From Thamnidium elegans (taxonomy: Eukaryota; Mucoromycota; Mucoromycetes; Mucorales; Mucoraceae): DNA of 64,000 nt. Position 1 is the stretch's first letter, and each line of letters opens with the position of its first letter. The translations under genes and the position numbers were made by a program. Shown here piece after piece: positions 11,113-23,235 of the stretch. Location: the NCBI GenBank assembly GCA_025201345.1, contig JAIXMG010000015.1, positions 310,001 through 374,000 on the forward strand, given 5' to 3'. The notes beneath the pieces were generated by a model. That model was not told the DNA's origin. It made no database searches and saw only the letters and a list, made by a program, of their open reading frames with translations.

Positions 11113-11160
11113 TTACGGTTACAGTTACGGTCACGGTCATGATTACGGTTACGGTTACGT
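11113..11160. repeat. Hexanucleotide-like repeat (TTACGG)n, imperfect
   Basis: About eight diverged tandem copies of TTACGG, with variants CTACAG/TCACGG/TCATGA, lie about 320 bp upstream of the trehalose gene. The unit resembles but does not equal the telomeric repeat TTAGGG. Confidence 0.6.
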
Positions 11161-11481
11161 GATATTTTTATTAGTACATTACTCTAAAAGCTAGGTAACT
11201 TATTTTCGCAAGTCATTTCAAAAAGTGGGCAGAGTTCTCAAACATTTGGTACAGTGCTTAACGCCAATCGACTTAAAAAATCCGCTAATTGGTTTTTATT
11301 TTTATTCGAATTCAAGCAGTAAACTGATGCTTTAAGAAGCAAGGCCGTGGCTGCTTATTTTTGGTTGCTATCTTGTGTTCTCCCGATAATGGTTGTACAG
11401 ATAACGCTTATCATAATTTATTTTGGAGCAAGCTTTTTTTTTTATCTTCTTTACCTTTTTCTTAAAAAAAACAATTAAAAA

Positions 11482-13365
11482 ATGACTATTTCTCCAGCAA
11501 TAGAAGAGAAAGGTCGTATTATTAACGTCACTCATCAAATACCTTATGAAATAACATTAGATGATGGCAGTTGGGAATTCACACCAAGAAGAGGGCATGG
11601 CGCCATGTACGGTGGGATTCATTCTTTACAAAAGACCTGGAATGTTCTTCATATAGGTTGGACTGGTCTTATTAATAAAAATGATGAGGCGATAGTAGAG
11701 GATTTATCAGAGACTGATAAAAATGAATTATATAATCAACTGAAAGAAAATCATTCATGTTTACCTTTGTTTGTCGATAGTGAAAGTGTATCAGGCCATT
11801 ATGACGGATATTGTAAAACAAGTAAAGTGAAACCTAATTTTAGGTATACACACATATATATATATACGGATATTAACAAGTAATGTATTAGTGTTATGGC
11901 CCTTACTACATTATATCATTTGGAATGATGCTACTGATGGTAGAGTGGAAACTACTCAATGGGAGGCATATAAAGCAGTAAATCAACAATATGCAGATTT
12001 TGTATCAGAATTATACCAGGATGGTGATATTAGTAAAGTATCATACAGTAATCTTCTTTTATTTTGAGCGATAATTAATTATATTTTTATAGTTTGGGTA
12101 CATGACTATCATTTATTGTTAGTTCCATCCATGATACGAGCAAGACATCCCGAAGCTAGAATTGGTTTATTCATACATTCGCCTTTTCCTACTTCAGAAA
12201 TCTTTAGATGCTTACCTAGTAAATTTCTCTGACCGAAAGTAATATAAAATATATGTTATTAACATATATCAATATCATTAGAAAGACAAGAAATTTTAAT
12301 AGGAATGATTGGAGCAAATCTTGTTGGATTTCAGGTACCAGTTTAATTTTTAAAAAAAATCACGCTTAAAATTAACCATTTATTCTAGACATATGCTTAT
12401 GCTAGACATTTTATTTCAACATGTACAAGAGTACTTGGATATGAATCAACACCAGATGGATTAAGATGTTTAGATGGTTATTTTTGTCATGTCGGTACTT
12501 TTCCTATAGGCATTGATCCAGAAGAAATCGAGACACGATGTAATGATCCGAGCGTACAATCGAAATCAAAAGCAATCAAAGAATTGTATGCTGGAAAAAA
12601 AATTGTGGTCGGTAGAGACAAAATTGATTTAGTAAAAGGAGTACTTCAAAAATTAGCAGCTTTCGAAAAACTTCTTACCGACTTCCCACAATGGAGAAAT
12701 AAGGTCGTATTGATACAGCTAACTGATGGCGCTACAAACGAGTCTGCAAAATTAGAACATAAAGTATCAGAGACAGTCGCTCATATCAATAATACATTTG
12801 GTTCGCTTGAGTTTACTCCTGTTCATCACTTTCATCACCAAATACAATTGGATGAGCACTATGCTCTTTTATCAACTGCTGACTGTGCTGTTATAACAGC
12901 TAACAGAGACGGTATGAATACAACTAGTTTAGAGTATGTTGTATGTCAAGAGGGAGAGGATAAACACGGTCCTTTAATTCTTTCCGAGCTTACCGGTACA
13001 GCTGGTACATTGAGTTCTGCGTTAATGGTGAATCCTTGGGATTACGCTGGTGTCGCAAAAGCAATCAATGATGCACTCGTAATGTCTGAAGAAGAAAAAG
13101 TTTCAAGACATATGGTAATGGAAGCATTGTTATTTTAGTATTACTAGATAATGACTTTTTTTTTTAGCAAATGCTTGCACATGTGAAAACCCATACTGCC
13201 TCCTTCTGGGCAGAATCATTTATAAAATTATTAAAAAAGTCAATTGCTGCTTCGGAGCAATCAAATCATACACCACTCCTGGAAATTGACCTACTTTTAA
13301 ATAAGTACAGAAAGTCAAAGAAACGATTATTATGCTTTGATTATGATGCAAGTAGTATATATATA

Positions 13366-13400
<35 letters not shown>

Positions 13401-14145
13401 AACTAATATAATAATTAATATTTAGGGTACGTTATCGGAAATTCGAAAGTTCCCAGGAACTGGTGCACCCACATCTTTTATGATTACGGCACTTCAATCG
13501 CTTTGTGATGACCCCAGTAATGAGGTTTGGGTAGTCTCAGGAAGAGATGAAGCTACTTTAGATAAATGGCTCGGTAATGTTAAAGGTATTGGCCTTAGTG
13601 CAGAGCATGGTAGTTTTGTAAAGTACCCTGGGAGTTCGAAATGGATCAATTTATTAGAGCACTTTGATATGGGTTGGAAAAACGATGTTGTTGAGATATT
13701 TACATACTACGCTGAAAGAACGACAGGAAGTTTTATAGAGCATAAACGTTGCTCTGTCACTTGGCATTACTCCCTTTCAGATCCAGAATATGGTGCATTT
13801 CAATCAAAGGAGTGCCAAAATCACTTGGAGCATGCTATTTTGTCAAAATTACCAGTTGAAATTTTAGTTGGTAAAAAAAAATTGGAAGTGCGGCCAACGA
13901 CTACGAATAAGGGCGAGATCATAAAAAGATTACTATCTGCTAATGAAGATATTGACTTTATTATGTGTTGTGGAGATGATAAAACAGACGAAGATATGTT
14001 CAAGGTATTAAAAAAGGTTGTGGGTTCATCATTATCTGTATTTTCAATTATTGTTGGCGCCAAAGACAAAAAGACAATGGCTACTTGGAGACTTGCAACC
14101 GTCCAAGACGTACTAGATACTCTTACTACATTAACAAACAAATAA
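11482..14145 (+). CDS. Trehalose-6-phosphate synthase/phosphatase (class II, two-domain)
   Basis: Seven exons (11482-11821, 11892-12032, 12093-12218, 12282-12334, 12389-13114, 13168-13347, 13426-14145) give 761 residues. The N-terminal two thirds is a GT20 glycosyltransferase fold with WVHDYHLLLVP, LFIHSPFPTSEIFR and RDGMNTTSLEY. The C-terminal third is a HAD-type trehalose-phosphatase with CFDYDGTLSEI and CCGDDKTDEDMF. The family makes or dephosphorylates trehalose 6-phosphate in the cytosol, for stress protection and spores. In the GT20 part the usual substrate-binding DRLDYIKG reads DKIDLVKG, and RDGMN is followed by TTS rather than LVA. Phosphatase residues are intact, so the main activity is probably the phosphatase (Tps2-like). 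The last intron is GC-AG (GCAAGT donor) and splits motif I between DYD and GT. The next gene, chitin synthase, follows on the same strand. Confidence 0.9.
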
Positions 14146-14313
14146 ATAAAAACGAGAAAGTTCATTTTTTCCGAAGTGAAAATAAATTTTAAACATGACG
14201 CATCTAAAGAATGCTTTCATATACGTATTTTTTTCTGGTTTGATAAAAAGAAATCAGAGGTTTATTTTTTATTTTCGTTTTCTCTTTTTTTAGTTCCTGG
14301 TACAGGCAAAAAG

Positions 14314-17300
14314 ATGGGAAAATCGGAAAATAAACAGGAAAAGGCCGAAGAGAATGAGCCAAAGCTATCGCCCAATTCGATCCAAAATAGTAAAGAAGCA
14401 ACACCTACTTCCGAAAATAAAAAGTCTCCAAAAAATAGCCTTAGAGTAGACACATCGAATAGTATAGGAATATCACAACAGTCTCAAAATACAGAACATC
14501 ATTCTGCCAATGTATCTCACACGGAATACATATTTAAGTCAAATAGCAATGCAAAAAACAGTGAATTCCCTACAGATACGAGACCCGAAAGGATACAGAG
14601 ACCCGAAGATTTAAAAAGAGCTCAATATCTTACCACAAACCTCTCTATAGATGAGTTAGAAAAAGAAGATTTAACAAAAGTTAAAAATAATATCAAGAAG
14701 TCGCCCTCATGCTGGATTACTACTAGTTGGATATTGACGTGGTGGGCTCCACCATTTTTGTTGCGTACTTTCGGTAAGTAATCAATTATATGTGACCATA
14801 AATTGTAGTACGCTAGTATTTAAATGATTACATAGGCATCAAAGATAAAAACATACAACAAGCATGGCGTGAAAAAGTAGCATTAGTTCAAGTTATTATA
14901 TTTTTATGTGCTCTTGTCGGATTTTTAACGTTTGGATTTAACACTACTGTTTGTGGTAGACAACCAAATCGAATTCGTCCTACAGGCGTTGAGTATAATC
15001 ATATCGTCATTTCCGGACGAGCATTCGACTTAAAATCTTTCAGACATCCCACTCCTGTCGCAGATATGCCAGGTAGCGGTGATCTTCAAGAGCTAGGTGT
15101 GGGAGGGCGTGATTTGTCTTTTTTGTTCCAAACCGTTAATTATAATTGTAAAGGCATCTTAAAGCCTATTCAAGAAGACGACGTTAATGGAAACGTGGCA
15201 AATTATTTCCCTTGTGTTTCTTTAGATAGATATGATCCCGTGATCGACCCTACCGATAACCCACAAAGAGTTGGTTGTCATATTAGCACCAAATCTCGTA
15301 TTGCACTTCGTCGATTGGAAGTTGTTGGAGATATATACTATAATTGGACTGATATTCAAAAACCTGGAACTAGTTTAGTCGCTTTTAACGGGTAAATTTT
15401 TTTTTTTTAAAAAAAGGTCATAATATTACTAACAATATCATTTAAAGAAATGTTCTTGATTTATCTCGTTTACGATACTTGACTCCCAATATTCCTTTGC
15501 CTATTCAAGTGGCTCAAATTGTTGGCCCTGGAAGTGCATTTATTGGAAGAGATGCTACTTACTGGCTCAGTACTACTGCAGATCGTTTACAAATTGGTAA
15601 ATGTCTCACTGATATCTTGAAAGTGGGTGTAGTTGATACGAGATCTACAGGATGTATTATTTCTGATATCGTTTTGTGGGTATCTCTGGCAGTTATTCTC
15701 GGTGTTGTTTTAATTCGCTTTTTCTTGGCACTCGTATTTGGTTGGTTTGTTTCATGGAAACTAGGAAGCATTCGTGAAGAATCAGATGCAGATCGAAAGA
15801 AAAGACAAGAGCAAGTACTTCAATGGGAGATGAACAATGCTGAAGAAATGCATTATCCTAAAACTCAGAGTATTGCATCTGTTCAAGCAACTTCATCTAT
15901 TATCGATACAACATCTTCAGAAAATAATCAAGATTCTTTTGTGGCTGTAGACCCATTAACTAACGACGAAATATTATCAGCTTCTCAATCTTTGCAAACA
16001 TCTCAGCCAGTATCCGATTCTCAGTCGCCTCAAACACAACAACAAAAGCTTAAAAAACGCTTGTTTCCATCTACCTCTCGTTTTACACAAGCTACTTCAC
16101 CTAAATCACAAAATAAATCACGTACTTTTGGATCTTCTGCTGCTGCAATGTTTGATCAACAGACAGACTATAGTACCACGGCTTCTCCAAATATACCTTA
16201 TACTTTAAGCTCTCAATTTTTCCAAAACTTTGAAGACGGGCGTGGAACTTTGCCTCAAAGTATATCGACTGACAATATTCAAGCTAAGAAGCAGTATAAT
16301 TTTAATTTTGATCTTATTCATACATTTATGGTTGTTACTTGTTATTCTGAGGGAGAAGAAGGCTTAAGAACAACTCTTGATTCACTTGCTAATACAGATT
16401 ATCCTTGTTCACATAAAATGCTTCTAGTCATTTGCGATGGTATTATTACTGGTTCCGGAAACGGTAGTTCTACACCTGATATTGTATTGTCTATGATGAA
16501 AGATGATATCGTGCCAAGAGATCAAGTTCAACCCTCGTCTTATGTAGCTATTGCCGATGGTATGAAACGGCATAATATGGCTAAGGTCTACGCTGGTCAT
16601 TATAGATATAATACTGATACATCTATCTGTGCTGAAATAATCCCAGAAGACCAACAACAACTTGTCCCAATGGTAGTAATTGTAAAATGTGGTACAGAAG
16701 CCGAGTCAACAGATAAAAAACCTGGTAACAGAGGTAAAAGAGATAGTCAAGTTATATTGATGAATACAATGCAAAAAGTTTATTACGGTGAAAGAATGTG
16801 CGATTTGGAGTATCAATTCTGTAAGGCTATCGTCAAATTAACTGGATATCACCCTTCGCGTTTTGAAACTTGTTTGATGGTAACTATTATGTATCGTTCA
16901 TTTTATTTTTCCTTTCTGATACAGTATATTCTATTAAGGTTGACGCTGACACTAAAGTATACCCAGATTCGTTAGCACGCATGATTGCTTGTATGTCAAG
17001 AGATCCTTATATCATGGGATTATGTGGAGAAACTAAAATTGCAAATAAAGCAGATAGTTGGGTTACTGCTATTCAAGGTAAGTCTAAAGTATATATATAT
17101 ACAATTTTAAATTTTATGAACTAACTACATAAATATAAAAAAGTGTTTGAATATTATATTTCTCATCATATGAGTAAAGCTTTCGAATCAATTTTTGGTG
17201 GCGTTACTTGTCTTCCAGGATGTTTCTGTATGTACCGAATTATTGCACCCAAAGGCGATCGTTATGTTCCTATATTCTGCTCTTCTGACATTGTTGAAAT

Positions 17301-18094
17301 GTATTGTGAGAATGTCGTTGATACTTTACATAAAAAGAATTTGCTGCTTTTAGGAGAGGATAGATATTTAACTACGTTGATGTTAAGAACGTTCCCAAAG
17401 AGGAAAATGATATTTGTGCCACAAGCTGTAAGATAATGTAATCATTGTTTTTACTTAATTCTAATATTATCATGTTTAGGTCTGTAAAACAGTTGTTCCT
17501 GATACATTTGAAGTACTTTTATCTCAAAGAAGAAGATGGATTAACTCGACTGTACATAATCTGTTAGAACTCGTTTTAATTCGCGACTTGTGTGGTACTT
17601 TTTGCTTTTCTATGCAATTTGTGGTGTTTATGGAGCTGGTCGGTACTGTTGTTCTTCCGGCAGCTATTTCATTTACTATTTACCTCATTATCATTTCATT
17701 CTTTGTTACGCCAATTCCGATCATCCCATTACTACTTTTGGCCGCTATTTTAGGTTTACCCGCAATTTTAATTGCATTAACAACTCGTAAAATGGTGTAT
17801 ATCGGATGGATGGGTGTGTACTTATTGTCATTGCCTATTTGGAATTTTATCTTACCCGCTTATGCATACTGGCACTTTGATGATTTTTCGTGGGGTCAAA
17901 CTCGTATGGTAGAAGGTGCAGTGCCTGAAACCAAAGAAGATCACGGTCGTCGTGAAGGAGAGTTCGATAGTACTGGAATAGTTATGCGACGATTTGAAGA
18001 ATGGGCACGTCAAGAGAGAAAAGTAATGACAGAAGAAAGAATGGCATCTTCAACAGTAACTCGAAATTATCCCAAAGTTTATTATGGTCATTAG
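14314..18094 (+). CDS. Chitin synthase, class IV (Chs3-type)
   Basis: Six exons (14314-14773, 14836-15391, 15448-16879, 16939-17077, 17144-17427, 17480-18094) give 1161 residues. An N-terminal polar region leads to two membrane segments (about residues 135-200), an extracytosolic domain, a third membrane segment (about 410-440) and the GT2 catalytic core. Its marks are [51 protein letters not shown] and the processivity motif QRRRW. Several C-terminal membrane segments follow. The arrangement and the mid-domain [11 protein letters not shown] region fit Chs3/class IV enzymes, which polymerise UDP-GlcNAc into chitin at the plasma membrane. No myosin motor is present. The start is the ATG before GKSENKQ; an upstream in-frame ATG at 14176 gives an unlikely T-rich leader. 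Intron 3 ends in ATTAAG and intron 4 in AAAAAAG. Confidence 0.92.
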
Positions 18095-18345
18095 TTTTAT
18101 CTTGTCCTCACCTCCCTTTTTTAATTAGACATGTATAGATAAAAAAATAGAAATATAAAAATAAATATACGTAAATGAATGGAGGAGAGCTGGGCTTTGT
18201 GAATATCATTTAGCATTTCCTGTAAAAAATAGATTCACGTCTAATTAACTAATACTAAACCCAATCCTTCTCTACATAAATTACTTCGTGTACTACTGAC
18301 AAACGATATAAATTAGTAACTAGAGCTAAAGTATGATAGAACTAT

Positions 18346-18657
18346 TGTTACAAATGGAGTGGAGGTTATTCGTAAAGATAGATAATATAGTAAGGAATAA
18401 AATAAAAAGATATTATTTTATAAGTTCAATAAATTGAAAGTGAGCACCAGGTTTATAGCTGTCTAATTAAAAGAATATAATCCAAGGGATTTTTATAATT
18501 AAAAAAAATGAAATATATAGTATAGTTTATAAGGTAAAAGTAAGATGAGATTCACGTAATAAGTAAAATTAGTATTTATATTCAAAGATGTCGCTCACTT
18601 AACTTTTATAAAACTTTTCTATTTTTTTAACACTAAAAACTTATCCAATTTGTAACA
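18346..18657 (+). mobile_element. LTR, family B, internally shortened
   Basis: The segment starts TGTTACAAATGGAGTGG and ends TTTGTAACA, and holds AAGTGAGCACCAGG and ATCCAAGGGA as the other LTRs do. It is only about 310 bp, shorter than its relatives of about 790 bp, so the interior has lost sequence. It is in opposite orientation to the LTR next to it. Confidence 0.6.
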
Positions 18658-18731
18658 CCATATTTACTTATTATTTCCAATTATTGCAAAGAACAATCAC
18701 GACAATAACTCTAATAATGTGTCAAAACTAC

Positions 18732-19522
18732 TGTTACGAGCGGTGTTTTTCACACTCAATAAGGCACTTTTGTCACTGCTATTCTTGCCTCTACTTACCC
18801 TGTTATAACAAGTATCCTTATTTTTATCTCTGTGTTACCTCTTTCTCTAAAAATCTGTTCTTGTACCTGAAACCTATACCGTTATACTTTCTACTTATAT
18901 CTTCGCATATGTTACTCTTATTATTTACTTTTATATTCACTCTGCATATTTCTATATTGCTGTTACTCTTATTATTGACTTTTTTATTCTTTCTACATAT
19001 TTCTATAACACTATTTTTAACATTGGACTATCTAGAACATAATGATAGCAATCAATTTTATATCACTAACATTTATTCTAAATGTTTACCTTTTTGCCGA
19101 TAATTCACGGTTACTTCAATTTATATTTCATGGATACCTTGACAGGTATCAAAGGACGCTAATACCGAACCCTTTTAATATAAATACTCTTATTTTTATC
19201 TACTTAAATAAAACTTATCTATCTCTTACCTTATTTTCTGACTATAAAACTATTCTATTAGTTTAAGTATTCTGTTTAATAGATCCCTTGAATTATTTAA
19301 ATTGTACAATTCATTGTAAAGTTTTCCTTTCTATCTTTTATTTTTCCTTTCTCGTATTATAAACCTTTTTATAATACTACACTACAGTTGGACAACTCAA
19401 AACCTGGTGCTCACTACATTTATTATTGAACTTTTCGTAAAATAATACTTTATAGTTTTTATTTTATTCCTATTCTCTTCTACCTCTTTATTTACAAGCC
19501 ACTACAAATCTAACTTGTAACA
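18732..19522 (-). mobile_element. Solo LTR, family B, with CTAC target duplication
   Basis: On the minus strand it runs from TGTTACAAGTTAGATTTGTAG to CTCGTAACA. It is homologous along its length to 22173-22964. Both contain AGTGAGCACCAG-like and CAAGGGATCT marks plus a TTCGGTA...CCTTTGATA block. The four bases flanking each side are CTAC, a plausible target-site duplication. It lies about 340 bp on the 3' side of tRNA-Leu, in the same orientation as that gene. Confidence 0.75.
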
Positions 19523-19863
19523 CTACAATAGAATAAGCTGTGTACTACTTCAATTTAGATATAAATTACTTTAAAATATAAACTCAATAAAAGGTCATCT
19601 TTTTACCACTATATATTTACAACTAAAAGTCTTGTCTATTAAAATAACTCTGACACTGATGTCAGGTTCTCAGACACAAGTGTAACCTCAAATTATATTA
19701 TAAATATTAATTGTATACAAAATAAATAAAGATCATCTTTTATTCTCTTAATCAAATCTATTGTACCTTTAACTTAGCGTGAGCACGACACTGACAATAG
19801 TAATATCGGCCAATCAGAGGAATAAATATTTTAACCTCCGCTTAAAGGAAGGCAAAAAGATAT

Positions 19864-19947
19864 TAGTATCTGTGGGGTTTGAACCCACGCCCTCTATCGA
19901 GGAGGGGATCTTAAGTCCACCGCCTTAGACCACTCGGCCAAGATACT
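19864..19947 (-). tRNA. tRNA-Leu (anticodon UAA)
   Basis: The minus strand folds into a class II tRNA of 84 nt. The acceptor AGTATCT pairs with AGATACT with discriminator A, the D-arm is GCCGAGTGG...GGC, the anticodon loop is CTTAAGA with TAA, there is a long variable arm (CCTCCTCGATAGAGGG) and the T-arm is GTGGG-TTCAAAC-CCCAC. One mismatch is visible in the anticodon stem. There is no intron. The box B motif GGTTCAAAC is intact. Confidence 0.93.
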
Positions 19948-20535
19948 ATTTGATGATTTTTGAATCTTTAAAAGTTATATATTTAAAAAATACTTATAAA
20001 GTCCCGTGACCCTCACGTGAAAAGCGGATAATTGGCTGAATGTAATGGCGTACTTTGAAATTGTAACAGATGTCAAGCTTAAAGTGCCATTTAGAGTATT
20101 TCAGCTTGCTAAAAGAAAGAATTGAGTCTTGATAAACCGAAAAATTTCTTAATATGTATGTTTTAATGGTAATTATGGTCTATCTTAAGAATAAAATCAA
20201 ATGTTGTACCCTCAAACAGCTGCTATGTTACATATTAGCAGTCCTGCGAGGTGCTTGCTAGTTACGAGTGGCTTGTGCTAATTTGAATTGGATTAATGCA
20301 TTACCAGAAAAATAAGGCTTAAACAGTGCGATAAAACCATCATGACAATCTCTATCAAAACATATTTATTTGTTTAAAACCGTCACTAAATGCTTTTGAT
20401 TCGAATATGTAAAAGTAAGCGGACTATAAACAACAGTTGTACTTTTTTTTAAAAAGGCACAAATAGAAATTGAATTTTTTTTTTCTTTTTTTCTTTTTTT
20501 CCTTTTTTTTTTTCTCCAGTACCATTCATAATAAT
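19948..20535. other. Intergenic between tRNA-Leu and the F-box gene
   Basis: It contains the tRNA upstream element (listed separately), and a T-rich run directly before the F-box gene start, typical of fungal promoters. Nothing else is supportable. Confidence 0.4.
20014..20019 (-). promoter_or_regulatory. CACGTG box upstream of tRNA-Leu
   Basis: The palindrome lies 67 bp before the 5' end of tRNA-Leu (19947). A TATA-like stretch is at about 19975-19987. The spacing matches the boxes at the other tRNA genes. Confidence 0.55.
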
Positions 20536-21695
20536 ATGCGTCTCACGGATCTCAACAACGAATTATTGATTACCATTGCAGGTTTGCTTCCTCAAAAGGA
20601 TCTCAAGTCTTTTTCTTTTGTTTGCCATAAGTTTGCACTTATCGCTCATAGTGATGCAGTCTGGAAAGAGAGACTTTATAATGACTATAGAATTACCTAC
20701 AAGCTTCCTGACGAAAATTGGAAGGATATGTATGCTCGTAAAACCACTGATCCTGCCCATTCTAAAATGTGTCCTCATATTGGACATGTTACTCCCAAGG
20801 TTTTGGAACCCTATGCTGTTAAATATCAACAGGTTTTGAATTGGTTACCAAAGAACTTGAATTGTAGTACTTGTGGTTCCGTATGTAAGGATACCGGTTT
20901 ATGTCTTTATGTTTGGAAAGGAAACGTTAGAAACCGTAAGTTTTTATTTATATTGTATAAGCCTGATGATTAACCGAGGTTGAAATAGGTTGTAAGGATT
21001 GCGCCTATTCTTATCATAAGGCAATCGAAGGACATGGTATCTTGATTCGTATGAATGTTTTGCAAATGTTTTGTTTTGATTGTAAAAGATTGGTAAAGTT
21101 GAGATATAGAATTCTAGATATATGTATGTACTAATGTAGCTTTTTTTTTATTACTTAGTGTGGTGAATCAAGAGGAGATTCAAGTGAATCCTATCATGTT
21201 GATACATTATTAAAAACTCTTACGAACGATAGTGCTAAAGGTAGAGAGGCAATGCAAAGAAGAGATCAATGTATTAGAGAGCGCGCACTTTATGCCGAAC
21301 ATGCAGATAGAAAATTAGTTGCTCAAGAAAAATATTATTTTGTTGAAAGATTGTGGTTGTTGACATGGTTTTTGCGTTTATGCGATGGTAAAATTGGAGA
21401 AGGACCTATTGCTAATGAGGCCTTGGAAGATCCTGAACGTCCAGGTAAAATGAACCATCGTGCTAGACCTCGTGGAAACTTTAAGGGCGGCTTCTCCATT
21501 GTCACTCCATTTTTGTGGGATTATCTCGTTAAAACTTATGGTTTAGCTGGAAATGTCTATACTTCAGGTAAACTTTAATATTTATATATTTGATAATTAG
21601 TGTTGACTCTTGTTTTTTTTTTATACGTAGATGATATCACTGGTCCTGAATACTGTGAATTAAATGAATCAATTGCTAAATGGAGATTAAATTAA
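20536..21695 (+). CDS. F-box protein with ZnF-UBP-like and DUSP-like domains
   Basis: Four exons (20536-20935, 20989-21092, 21159-21567, 21631-21695) give 325 residues. An F-box begins at residue 3 (LTDLNNELLITIAGLLPQ...VCHKFALIAHSD). A Cys/His-rich module follows at about 75-175: CPHIGH, CSTCGSVC, CKDC, HKAIEGHG and CFDCKRLCG. This spacing resembles the ubiquitin-binding zinc finger of USPs. Residues about 215-315 resemble a DUSP domain, with WLLTWFLRLCDG, GPIANEAL, VTPFLWDYLVKTYG and GPEY. F-box proteins recruit substrates to SCF ubiquitin ligases, while ZnF-UBP and DUSP domains are usual in deubiquitinases. No protease domain is present. The likely role is a substrate adaptor that also contacts ubiquitin. 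The ATG after the T-rich leader was chosen because an upstream in-frame start only adds poly-Phe. Confidence 0.8.
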
Positions 21696-22172
21696 TAGCT
21701 ATTGACAAATACTTAGAATACATGTACATAATATATAAAAATACCAAATAATAAATATTAAAAAATATGTGTTTTTTTGTTAATTTATTTTAGCTGAGAA
21801 TTGAACTTTGAGCGAATTGAGGTTTATGTAAAATTTCAAAAAATAGTTACGTTTATATTTTTTTTAAAAAAAGGTAGTAACTAGCTGTTCTTCATTGGTC
21901 TCTCCGAAGATCAATAAATCTAAATTTTTCCTCTAGCGAAAGCTACTAAAATGTAGTATAATCGGTAAGTATTTGAAAGAATGCTTTTTTTATATATTCT
22001 AGAGATAGCAATTCTGCGTAGTATACCAGATAATAAAACAAAGAAACCGTAGAGATCTTTAACATAGTAGATTATAATTAATTGCAAAATTTTATTTTTT
22101 TGTTACAATGTATAAGAAAAAATGGTCAGTTCTTATATCTTAACCTTACCTCTATCTAACCATGTAAAGCAT
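21696..22172. other. Intergenic AT-rich
   Basis: Holds the 3' flank of the F-box gene and a T8A7 tract near 21858. No gene is seen. Confidence 0.4.
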
Positions 22173-22964
22173 TGTTACGTACTGAATTTTTCATACTCCT
22201 CAAATACATAACTCTTCTACTATTTATTTTATTTAAATTATCTTTCTTGGTGCTGTCACCTACATTCTACCAAATCTATTCATTACTGTTACACTATTTC
22301 ATTTCTATTATTATCCTGAATTATCTATCGCTTTTCGTCACTTTAGACCTCTTTTTCATACGTTACTATTACATTTACCCTTTATACTTTACTACATATC
22401 TTCATATGTAAGCACTGTTACTATTCTTTTTATCTTTTATTGTACTACATATTTTCAATGTAGGTACTGTCACTTTTTCTCCCTTTATATTATTTTATTT
22501 CACTTACACATGTAAGAACGACAGATGTCAGTTATTCTAGAATAAAAACAGAAATATTTATTATTACACAACTTTTTATCATCCTTCAAAAATTTTACTG
22601 ATATTTCAAGGTCTCTTTGCTAAAATATCAAAGGACATTCTTACCGAACTTATTTAGTATAAATATCATTATATTTTCTTACCTTAAATAAACTTATCTC
22701 ACTTTTACCTTTAAAAACTTTTATCATATAATCCTTTAGGATATTATTGTTTTGTACTTAAGATCCCTTGAATATATTTATTATTCTTTGTATTTCCCTT
22801 TTATTTTATTTTTCCTTATTATAAACCTTTCAGTTTATAATACCTTTTACAGTTGGACAACTTAAAACCTAGTGCTCATTATACTTTAATAACAGCCTTA
22901 CTGTTTATTTAATTTCTATCATTCTTCATTTTTATTACCACTACAAATAACTTAATTTGTAACA
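22173..22964 (-). mobile_element. Solo LTR, family B
   Basis: On the minus strand it runs from TGTTACAAATTAAGTTATTTG to CAGTACGTAACA, about 790 bp. It is a diverged full-length relative of 18732-19522 and shares the TGAGCAC(C/T)AG, GTTGTCCAACTGTA and CAAGGGATCTTAA marks. No retroviral coding sequence is next to it. It sits about 125 bp on the 3' side of tRNA-Ser, in the same orientation. No target-site duplication was recognised. Confidence 0.72.
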
Positions 22965-23088
22965 GAATATTCACCACGAGTTTTATTAGAAGTATTAACA
23001 GTTACGACATTTGTCGATCTACAGCAAAACAATGTTACACCGAGCGTTACATACACTACAACCTCCCGAAATAATGTAAAAAAGATGT

Positions 23089-23170
23089 CGTCGCCTGCAG
23101 GATTTGAACCTGCGCACGCAGAGCGTATATGATTTCTAGTCATACTCCTTAACCACTCGGACAAAGCGAC
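23089..23170 (-). tRNA. tRNA-Ser (anticodon AGA)
   Basis: The minus strand folds into an 82-nt class II tRNA. The acceptor GTCGCTT pairs with AGGCGAC (one G-T), discriminator G is typical for Ser, the anticodon stem is TATGA/TCATA with loop CTAGAAA giving AGA, the variable arm is CGCTCTGCGTGCG and the T-arm is CAGG-TTCAAAT-CCTG. There is no intron. Confidence 0.94.
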
Positions 23171-23235
23171 TTTTTGATGATTTTGTAACCAGCAAAATAA
23201 ATATATAGCAAAAATTAATTTAATCACATGTTATT

